Shown here: positions 24,948-31,051 of the stretch, one piece after another
Layout: the number at the start of each line of letters is the position of its first letter
How positions within the stretch are numbered: the first letter of the stretch is position 1
Assembly (NCBI GenBank): GCA_036475545.1
Contig: JAZGAE010000022.1
Span: 1 to 31,051 of the forward strand
Direction: 5' to 3'
From: JAZGAE01 sp036475545
GTDB taxonomy: Bacteria; Pseudomonadota; Alphaproteobacteria; DATDPM01
Length of the DNA: 31,051 bases
Notes under the pieces: generated by a model
What the model was told of the DNA's origin: nothing
Seen by the model: only the letters and a program-made list of their open reading frames with translations
The model's database searches: none
Made by a program: the position numbers and the translations under genes

Positions 24948-25280
24948 AAAGATTGTGGCTTTAAGGGCCCCGGGCCAATCGGCGGCAACCGACGTCTGGG
25001 GGCGGGTGACACTACTCAAATCGGCCGCCCGTGGCAAGGCGCCCGGGGCGCGTCAGGCCAAGGCACCCCGTGCGTGCCGTCGGCCCGCCGGCGCGGGCGA
25101 TACCATCGGCCCCGAACCCCCGGGAAACAAAGCGGCTTGTGGGTTCTCCTGGCATTGAGTACTATCGGCGGCAAGTCTCAGGGGGGTTCTAATTTTCGAT
25201 CAAATTTTTCGCTCACAGCGAGATTTTGTGATGTTGGGGGCCTGCCCGCCGTAACCAACACATTTGAGTGACCGTTCCCC
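24948..25280. other. intergenic region between tRNA-Arg and the proline-rich lipoprotein
   Basis: No gene is supported in these 333 bases. The left end holds the upstream region of tRNA-Arg (minus strand). From about 25189 there is an AT-rich patch (AATTTTCGATCAAATTTTTC) with a small hairpin TCGCT-CAC-AGCGA; it probably contains the promoter of the lipoprotein gene, but no clear -35/-10 pair could be picked. Confidence 0.45.
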
Positions 25281-26564
25281 ATGGCTCGTTCCAAAACAAG
25301 GTTCCTCGCCGTCGCCTGCCTCGTCGCGCTTGGTGGCTGCTCCTGGTACGAGGACATGAGCGAGATGATCTGGCCCTCGGCGGAGGCCCCGGAGCCCGAG
25401 GTGGTTCAGATCCCGCCGGCGCCGGCCCAGCAGGCGCAGTATCCACTCCCGCCGGTCCCCTATCCGCCGGGGCAGTACCCGCCGCCGCCGTATCCCCCGG
25501 CCCAGTATCCGCCGGGGCAGTATCCACCGGGGGCCGTCCCACCGCCGCCGACGCAGCCGCTCTTGCCGCCGGGCCCGACGCCACCGCCACCGTTGGGAAC
25601 GACCCAGTTCGAGCCGACTCCGCCGACGCCCGGGCAGCCCACCGGCACCTTCGTCGGCAGCAAGATCGCCCAGCTGCGCCAGGATCTGGGGCGCCTCCAG
25701 GGCGGCATCAGCACGCACAACGCCGAGCTGCAGCAGGTTCGCAATTTCACCGTCCAGCATTCCCAGGGTTACTGGGGAATCGTGGCGGCGATCAACTCGC
25801 GCCTCCAGGTCGGCACGACGCCGGGCAACCCGGTGCTGGTCCAGCAATGGAACGAGTCCCAGGCCCAGCTCGACCGCCTCAACGCAGACATCGCCGCCAT
25901 GAACAGCCTGGGCAACAGGGTGGCGGCGGACTCGGCGCTGGCCGCCTTCATGCTCGAGGCGACGCGGGCCGCCTACGGCCTCTCCGGCGCCGTCGACGAG
26001 GACCACCGGCAGCTCGGCATCCTCGAGGACGAAGTGAACCAGACGGTCGTGCTGATCGACCGGCTCCTGAACGAGTTGAACGAGGACGTCCGGCGCCAGA
26101 CCGACTACATCGCGCGCGAGCGCACCAATCTCACGACGCTCTCGCTGGCGATCAAGAACGGCGAGATGTACGGCACCAGCTTCGCCAACCGTGCCTACCG
26201 GGGCGCCGCGCCATTGCCCGGCGAGCGCACAATCGCCGGGCGCGGCATCGCGGCGGGTGCGCCCCGCCGGCCGCTGGTCGTCATCCGCTTCGACAGGCCG
26301 AACGTGGAGTACGAGCAGGCTCTCTACACGGCGGTCAGCCGCGCCCTCGAGCGCCGGCCCGAGGCCGCCTTCGACCTCGTCGCGGTGACCCCCCGGACCG
26401 GAGGGGCGGCGGATGCGGCCCTCAACACCAGCGCCGCCAGGCGCAGCGCCGAGGCCGTTCTGCGCGCCCTCACCGCGATGGGGCTGCCCGCCGACCGGGT
26501 GAGCCTGTCGGCGATGAGCAGCGCCGGGGTGCGCGGCAACGAGGTCCACATTTACGTGCGGTGA
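25281..26564 (+). CDS. proline-rich outer-membrane lipoprotein with OmpA-like C-terminal half
   Basis: The 427-residue protein has a lipobox LVALGGC with lipidated C20 and Ser at +2, suggesting outer-membrane sorting. Residues 41-120 are proline-rich with near-repeats of YPPGQYPP (61-84). A long helical, coiled-coil-like region follows (about 125-295, many Gln/Asn/Asp). The C-terminal part (331-427) has strand-helix alternation ending in SAARRSAEAVLRALTAMGLP and EVHIYV, reminiscent of OmpA-type peptidoglycan-binding domains, though the match is weak. A spacer-type lipoprotein linking outer membrane and cell wall fits this layout, as inference. The ATG at 25281 is set by the signal peptide; no strong ribosome site is visible. 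Confidence 0.82.
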   Translation: MARSKTRFLAVACLVALGGCSWYEDMSEMIWPSAEAPEPEVVQIPPAPAQQAQYPLPPVPYPPGQYPPPPYPPAQYPPGQYPPGAVPPPPTQPLLPPGPTPPPPLGTTQFEPTPPTPGQPTGTFVGSKIAQLRQDLGRLQGGISTHNAELQQVRNFTVQHSQGYWGIVAAINSRLQVGTTPGNPVLVQQWNESQAQLDRLNADIAAMNSLGNRVAADSALAAFMLEATRAAYGLSGAVDEDHRQLGILEDEVNQTVVLIDRLLNELNEDVRRQTDYIARERTNLTTLSLAIKNGEMYGTSFANRAYRGAAPLPGERTIAGRGIAAGAPRRPLVVIRFDRPNVEYEQALYTAVSRALERRPEAAFDLVAVTPRTGGAADAALNTSAARRSAEAVLRALTAMGLPADRVSLSAMSSAGVRGNEVHIYVR

Positions 26565-26595
26565 GCGGCCGGCGATCGGTCCACGGCATGAACGC

Positions 26596-26620
26596 GACCG
26601 GCGCCCCAGCGGCGCCGGTC
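26596..26620 (+). terminator. strong hairpin after the proline-rich lipoprotein gene
   Basis: A perfect 10-bp stem GACCGGCGCC/GGCGCCGGTC with loop CCAGC lies 31 bp after the stop codon. Only a short T-run (CTGGTTT) follows, so it may terminate inefficiently or protect the mRNA end. Confidence 0.5.
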
Positions 26621-26697
26621 CTGGTTTGGCGCCCGGGGCTGCGCCCGGTCCCGGGCCCGGCGCGGGCCGCCCGCTCTCCCGCCCCGGAGCCGAGACC

Positions 26698-27186
26698 ATG
26701 ACCCAGGGCCCGAGACACACCAGGACCTTCCCCGTTTCCTGGGAGGAGCTGCACCGGGACGCCAAGGCGCTCGCCTGGCGGCTCGTGGACGGCGGCCCCT
26801 GGCGCGGAATCGTGGCGATTTCCCGCGGCGGCCTGGTGCCGGCCGCCATCGTCGCCAGGGAACTCGACGTGCGGCTGATCGACACGGTTTGCGTGAGCTC
26901 CTACGAGAGTCAGGCCCAGGGCGAGGTCCGGGTGCTCAAAGGCATGGAAGGCGACGGCGAAGGTTGGCTCATCGTCGAGGACCTCGTGGACACCGGCGGC
27001 ACCGCCCAGGTCGTGCGCAAAATGTTGCCCAAGGCCCACTACGCCACCATCTACGCCAAGCCGGCCGGCCGGCCGTACGTCGATACCTACATCACCGAAG
27101 TGAGCCAGGACACTTGGATCCTGTTTCCCTGGGACGTGGAGCCGCAGTTCGCCGCGCCCATCGTCGAGCGCTCCGGCGAGCGTTGA
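26698..27186 (+). CDS. gpt: xanthine-guanine phosphoribosyltransferase
   Basis: The enzyme salvages guanine and xanthine using PRPP. The 162-residue product has the PRPP-binding signature LIVEDLVDTGGTA (91-103), the early AISRGGLVP (40-48) and the C-terminal WILFPWD typical of Gpt rather than Hpt. Length is close to E. coli Gpt (152). GGAG precedes the ATG at 26698. It follows the hairpin after the lipoprotein gene and converges with panC. Confidence 0.92.
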   Translation: MTQGPRHTRTFPVSWEELHRDAKALAWRLVDGGPWRGIVAISRGGLVPAAIVARELDVRLIDTVCVSSYESQAQGEVRVLKGMEGDGEGWLIVEDLVDTGGTAQVVRKMLPKAHYATIYAKPAGRPYVDTYITEVSQDTWILFPWDVEPQFAAPIVERSGER

Positions 27187-27320
27187 CGGCGGGCGCGTCA
27201 CCAAGCCTCGGCGATTCCCGATTCCCCTTTACTTACCCGTCCGTCCCCCCCTGAAACCGGCTCCGGCCGAGGGGGCCGAAGCCCCGCTCCAGGCCCGGCC
27301 CGCCGGCTCCGGCGCCGAGC

Positions 27321-28247
27321 TCATGCGACAGGCGGCACCGGATAATTGTCTATGAGGTGCGTGCTCCCAAGCCACGCCGCGGCCAGCGCCCGGGCCGGGC
27401 GGTCCAAACTCGAGGCCGGCTCCAGCGTCTCGGCGTCGCGCACCTCGAGGTAGTCGATGCGGGCGAACCCGGCCGCGAGCAGCCTTTCCTCGGCGATTTC
27501 GACCTCGCGGGCGATCGTCTCGGCGTCCACCCGCGCGGCGCCGGCCAGCCGCTCGGCGAGGGACTTCAGCGTTTGGTATAGCCTTGGAGCGATCCGCCGC
27601 TCGGCGGCCGACAGATAGACATTGCGCGACGACAGCGCCAGGCCGTCGGCCTCGCGCACCGTCGCCACGGCTTCGATGCGCACCGGCAGATCGAGGTCGC
27701 GGGCAAGCCGCCGGATCACCTGGAGCTGCTGATAGTCCTTCTCCCCGAAATAGGCCGCATCGGGCAGCACCTGCACGAGCAGCTTGGTCACGACCGTCGT
27801 CACGCCCTCGAAATGATGGGGCCGGAAGGCCCCGCAAAGCCCTTCCGTGAGCCCCCGCACCCGCACCGAGGTGGCGAAGCCCGGCGGATACATCTCCGCG
27901 ACCTCCGGCGCGAAGACCACATCCACGCCCACGGCCTCCAGCTCTCGGCGATCGCGCGCCTCGTCCCGCGGATAGACTTCGTAATCCTCGTCGGGTCCGA
28001 ACTGCGCGGGGTTGACGAAGATGCTCACGATCACGCGCTCGCATGCCTCGCGCGCCGACCGCACGAGCGAAAGATGCCCCTCGTGGAACGCCCCCATGGT
28101 AGGGACCAGGCCGACGCTCTCGCCGCGGGCGCGCCACGCGGCCACCGCCTCGCGGACCTCGTTCGCGGTCCGCAGCGCCCTGAGCCCTTGCGGGCGGGCC
28201 GTCTCAGCCTGTTTTTCCGCCGGTTGCCCTCGGCGGCGTCCGGACAT
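27321..28247 (-). CDS. panC: pantothenate synthetase
   Basis: PanC joins pantoate and beta-alanine with ATP to give pantothenate. The nucleotide motif PTMGAFHEGH is at 49-58, FVNPAQFGPDEDYEVYPR follows, and later FGEKDYQQL and ADGLALSSRNVYLS (the KMSKS-like loop) are intact. Length is 308 residues, with about 20 extra at the N-terminus that are probably unstructured; an internal start is possible. It lies 11 bp after the panB stop, so the two are one operon. Confidence 0.95.
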   Translation of the reverse strand: MSGRRRGQPAEKQAETARPQGLRALRTANEVREAVAAWRARGESVGLVPTMGAFHEGHLSLVRSAREACERVIVSIFVNPAQFGPDEDYEVYPRDEARDRRELEAVGVDVVFAPEVAEMYPPGFATSVRVRGLTEGLCGAFRPHHFEGVTTVVTKLLVQVLPDAAYFGEKDYQQLQVIRRLARDLDLPVRIEAVATVREADGLALSSRNVYLSAAERRIAPRLYQTLKSLAERLAGAARVDAETIAREVEIAEERLLAAGFARIDYLEVRDAETLEPASSLDRPARALAAAWLGSTHLIDNYPVPPVA

Positions 28248-28258
28248 CGCCCTGCGCC

Positions 28259-29137
28259 TCAGCCCGCGTCCCCTCCGGCACGGCGTGGCGAGGACTTGGG
28301 ATGGAGCCGCACCGCCTCTTCCTTTGCGCCGTAGCAGTGCTCGGGTCCCGGGAACTTGCGGCTGCGGACGTCCGCGGCGAACGCCGAGGCGGCCGCGGCA
28401 AGGCCGCAGCCCAGGTCCGCGTAACGCTTGACGAACTTGGGCGTGAACTCGGCGGTGAGCCCGACGAGGTCCTCGGTCACCAGGATCTGGCCGTCGCAGG
28501 CCGGCGACGCGCCGATGCCGATCGTAGGCACCGGGATTCGGTCGGTGATCGCCCTAGCCACCGGCTCCATCGTACCCTCGACGACCACGGCGAAGGCCCC
28601 TGCGCCGGCCACCGCCTCGGCGTCGGCGATGATCTGCGCCGCCTCGTCCCCGCCCTTGCCGCGGGCCCGATAGCCGCCGGCGCACATCACCGACTGGGGC
28701 ATGACCCCGACATGGGCCAGCACGGGAACGCCCCGGCCGACGAGGAAAGAGATGGTCTCGGCCATCTCAACGCCACCCTCGAGTTTGACGCCGGCGCAGC
28801 CGGTCTCGGCCATCACCCGCGCCGATGTCCGAAAGGCCTGCTCCGGCGACTCCTGATACGACCCGAATGGCAGGTCGATGATCACGCACGCCCGCTCGGA
28901 GCCTCTGACCACGGCCCCGCCATGGTCGATCATCATCCTCAGCGTCACGGCGAGCGTCGTCTCGTATCCGTACAGGACCATGCCGAGGGAATCGCCGACA
29001 AGCAGCATGTCCACGTAGGGGTCGATCAACTTCGCCGTCGCCGCCGTATAGGCGGTCAGGCACACGATCGGCTCGCCCCTCTTGCGCGCCCGGATGTCGG
29101 GCACCGAAATCCTTTTCACGTGGCCGACGGTAGTCAC
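28259..29137 (-). CDS. panB: 3-methyl-2-oxobutanoate hydroxymethyltransferase
   Basis: PanB makes ketopantoate from 2-oxoisovalerate and methylene-tetrahydrofolate, the step before PanE/PanC. The 292-residue TIM-barrel protein shows KRISVPDIRARK, LLVGDSLGMVLYG, VKLEGG, PVLAHVGVMPQS and TIGIGASPACDGQILV, all diagnostic. The start is GTG at 29137, with GGGAG 8 nt upstream; an internal GTG 18 nt further in (29119) is an alternative. The C-terminal 20 residues are an extra charged tail. Confidence 0.95.
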   Translation of the reverse strand: MTTVGHVKRISVPDIRARKRGEPIVCLTAYTAATAKLIDPYVDMLLVGDSLGMVLYGYETTLAVTLRMMIDHGGAVVRGSERACVIIDLPFGSYQESPEQAFRTSARVMAETGCAGVKLEGGVEMAETISFLVGRGVPVLAHVGVMPQSVMCAGGYRARGKGGDEAAQIIADAEAVAGAGAFAVVVEGTMEPVARAITDRIPVPTIGIGASPACDGQILVTEDLVGLTAEFTPKFVKRYADLGCGLAAAASAFAADVRSRKFPGPEHCYGAKEEAVRLHPKSSPRRAGGDAG

Positions 29138-29356
29138 AGTCAGTCTCCCGCATCCAATTCAAGGATCGCCAGGCCATACGGTCGTTGCCCGCAAAATCGG
29201 GCCCGGCCCTCACTCTGAATCTGGACCCAGTTCCAGGGGTGGTTCTTTTACTGCAATCCCCGATGAGACGAAAGGGCCGGGCATCGCAGCCGGAAACGAA
29301 GGAGGGCCTCGTGGAGGAAACGGGCCCGCGCGGCACCCATGGGCCGCCGCCGCCCG

Positions 29357-30094
29357 TCAGCCGCCTTCCGCGATTACCTCCAGCTCCTCTCGATTCTCGA
29401 TCGAGACCCGACCGTTCTCAACCATCGCGACGATGCCTGCGTTCCTGAAGCCGGTCAGCGTGCGGCTCACGGTCTCGATGGTGAGCCCAAGGTAGTCGGC
29501 GATGTCGGTGCGGTTCATCGGTACCGCGAGCGGGTTTTCCGACCGGCCGCGGTGGGCCGCGTTTCGAACCAGCAAAAGCAGGAAAGAGGCGATCTTTTCC
29601 CGCGCCGTCTTGCGCCCCAACAGCAACATCTGGTCCTGGGCCGCGGCCAATTCGTTGGAGGCGATCCCGAGCAAGCGCTTTTCCATCTTCGGGAACTCCT
29701 CCAGCAGCGCCTCGAGCTTGAGGCGGGGGAACCTGCACAGCGACACTTCGCTGATCGCCTCGGCCGAATAGGCGTAGCTGTCATTCATGGCGAGTCCCAG
29801 AAAATCGCCGGAGAACAGGAAACCGGTGATCTGCCGCCGACCGTCCGCCAACAGCTTGTAGAGCCTCACCGCGCCGTCCACGACATTGAACAGATGCGTG
29901 GCCGGGTCGCCCTCCTGAAAAATGGTCTGGCGCGCCCCGAAGCGTACGGAGCTGATGATGACGCGCAGGCGCTCCAACTCCTCCTCGGTGAGGGCCGCGC
30001 ACACCGAGAGGTCCCGAATCTTGCACGCTTCGCACGGATTCGCGCCGCCCCCTGGCGAAAACCGCGGCCTGGCGGTTGAACCGATCTGTGCCAT
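29357..30094 (-). CDS. fnrL: FNR-type oxygen-responsive regulator (Crp/Fnr family)
   Basis: The 245-residue protein has an N-terminal cysteine cluster C21-x2-C24-x7-C32 and a fourth cysteine, C120. Together they fit an oxygen-labile [4Fe-4S] cluster of the FnrL type. A cNMP-binding-like beta roll (about 40-125) leads to the dimer helix (about 130-165) and a helix-turn-helix. The recognition helix has E207-T-V-S210-R211, the ExxSR pattern that reads TTGAT half-sites. The ATG at 30094 gives the family length; the longer frame to 30199 adds 35 residues without homology. An FNR box stands 111 bp upstream, so autoregulation or control of the divergent gene is possible. Confidence 0.9.
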   Translation of the reverse strand: MAQIGSTARPRFSPGGGANPCEACKIRDLSVCAALTEEELERLRVIISSVRFGARQTIFQEGDPATHLFNVVDGAVRLYKLLADGRRQITGFLFSGDFLGLAMNDSYAYSAEAISEVSLCRFPRLKLEALLEEFPKMEKRLLGIASNELAAAQDQMLLLGRKTAREKIASFLLLLVRNAAHRGRSENPLAVPMNRTDIADYLGLTIETVSRTLTGFRNAGIVAMVENGRVSIENREELEVIAEGG

Positions 30095-30204
30095 CCCCGT
30101 CACCAATCTAGAGGCTTTCCTCCTTAAACCGGTTCCAGAATGTGCCGATTCCTCCGGATTGGCAAGGCACGAGACCCCGGGTGCGACGATCCGGCGCATC
30201 CACC

Positions 30205-30218
30205 TTGACCTATATCAA
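30205..30218. promoter_or_regulatory. FNR/FixK box (anaerobox)
   Basis: TTGAC-CTAT-ATCAA differs at one base from the consensus TTGAT-N4-ATCAA. It lies between the divergent fnrL gene and the gene at 30274, centred about 62 bp before the latter's ATG and about 117 bp before that of fnrL. Confidence 0.75.
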
Positions 30219-30273
30219 GGACGGCCGCCGCCGGCCCCGCCATCATTCGTCAGACTTGAGCGCGGTGTATGAG

Positions 30274-30759
30274 ATGCCGAGAGTCTTCACGGCCAAATCC
30301 CTGACCTCCGATCAAGCGGCGCAGGCGTTTCCGCTTATCCAGAACATTGCGCCGAATCTGACCCTCGAGCGCTGGAACGAGTTCGTACAGCGGCTCACCG
30401 ACCCCACGGGCCCGGTGCAAACTCGGCGGGCCGGGATCGTGACGCTAGAGAGCGAGCGCGGCTACATCCACGGCCTCTTCTGTTATACGGTCGAGGTCGA
30501 TCTCCAGCACGGGCATGTGTTGTCGGTCGAGAACTTCATAGCGCTGGACCTGATCGAGCGCGAGGCGGCGGTCCAGGCCCTGTTCGACGCCATGGAGGAG
30601 ACCGCCTACGATCTCGGCTGTCACGCCATTCACGTCCATCTGCCCGAGGGGCTCGCCGCCGTGCCCGAAAACCGGCAGTGGCTGCTTCGCATTCTCGAGG
30701 GGGCCGGCCACGCGGTCGAGACGCTGCGGCTGTGCAAGCACCTTCGGCCGATGCACTGA
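30274..30759 (+). CDS. small protein, possibly GNAT-like acetyltransferase; function unknown
   Basis: The 161-residue soluble protein has no signal peptide or membrane segment. The order of elements (helix at 10-45, strands IVTLESERGYIHGLFCYTVE and VLSVENFIALD, helix REAAVQALFDAMEETAYDLG, strand AIHVHLP, helix, strand) resembles a GNAT fold. The acetyl-CoA loop (Q/RxxGxG/A) is not clear, so this is a guess. The start is ATG 30274; GTG 30265 is in frame and possible. Its promoter region carries the FNR box, so it may be controlled by oxygen. Confidence 0.7.
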   Translation: MPRVFTAKSLTSDQAAQAFPLIQNIAPNLTLERWNEFVQRLTDPTGPVQTRRAGIVTLESERGYIHGLFCYTVEVDLQHGHVLSVENFIALDLIEREAAVQALFDAMEETAYDLGCHAIHVHLPEGLAAVPENRQWLLRILEGAGHAVETLRLCKHLRPMH

Positions 30760-31025
30760 CGCTCTGATTCGGCACGGCTCCCCCAAGGCGCGGATTTGAG
30801 GCGGCCGGCCATCTCGCCGCCGAAAGCCGCCAACCCAAGAACCTCGACGAACAGGAAATACGCGGCGGCGCTCGCACGCGAGCCGTCCCGGTCCCCTCCC
30901 GCCCTTTGCGGTGCCCTAGCCAACCATGTCCGCCGGCCCACGCTCGAGGAGAAGCTCGGCCCTCTCGGCCGAGCCCCTGCGCGCGGGCGCGTGCTCGGGT
31001 ATCATGCCGCTCGTTTGAGGCAGTG
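30760..31025. other. spacer before the last gene, with a GC-rich hairpin
   Basis: No gene is supported here. A perfect 8-bp stem GCTCGGCC/GGCCGAGC with a 5-nt loop lies at 30954-30974 without a T-tract. TATCAT at 31000-31005 is a likely -10 box for the gene starting at 31026. Confidence 0.45.
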
Positions 31026-31051
31026 ATGAAAGAACTTGCCCTTACGGGTCG
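31026..31051 (+). CDS. start of an unidentified gene (runs off the window)
   Basis: ATG at 31026 opens a frame reading MKELALTG to the window end. GAGG (31017-31020) lies 5 nt upstream and TATCAT (31000-31005) fits a -10 box. Eight to nine residues are too few to name the product. Confidence 0.45.

Overview
The window is a very GC-rich chromosomal segment. The gene set and order point to an alphaproteobacterium, probably close to Rhodospirillales. Evidence is a SAM-II riboswitch in front of metZ, the argD-argF-hslO order, an FnrL-type regulator with a Cx2Cx7C cluster, an HspQ protein and Hsp33 with an acidic linker. Species cannot be named from the sequence alone. Most of the window is housekeeping genes in short operons; one small segment is clearly foreign.

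Layout. 1-1663: the 3' end of an M48 zinc metalloprotease, tRNA-Gly(CCC) on the minus strand with its promoter, and a stand-alone radical SAM enzyme. 1699-4594: a promoter, a SAM-II aptamer and an intrinsic terminator lead into metZ (methionine synthesis), followed by apaG and folE. 4822-6270: a TrkH potassium channel subunit. 6367-10152 (minus strand): argD, argF, hslO and a lipoprotein gene, transcribed in that order. 10328-11134 (minus): an ABC-2 permease. 11212-12621: a low-GC islet with a type II restriction-modification pair (BglII-like nuclease plus MT-A70 methyltransferase), bracketed by an exact 21-bp direct repeat. 12661-17729: recX, a large MscS-type channel, an ArsC-like reductase, an M28 peptidase and hspQ. 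17951-20818: a 955-residue protein joining an acyl-carrier domain, a fatty acyl-AMP ligase and a PlsC-type acyltransferase. 20986-24514: a secreted hypothetical, a small lipoprotein and an AsmA protein, all envelope-related. 24871-24947: tRNA-Arg(ACG). 25281-27186: a proline-rich lipoprotein and gpt. 27321-29137 (minus): panB-panC (pantothenate). 29357-30759: an FnrL-type oxygen sensor diverging from a small unknown gene, with an FNR box between them. A gene begins at 31026 and runs off the end.

How it works together. metZ appears to be controlled by SAM through transcription attenuation: the aptamer loop segment that forms the pseudoknot is also complementary to the terminator. argD and argF supply arginine. 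panB-panC, folE and gpt serve CoA, folate/pterin and purine salvage. The most unusual items are the precisely bounded restriction-modification islet upstream of recX and the three-domain lipid enzyme. No CRISPR array, prophage, transposase or integrase was seen.
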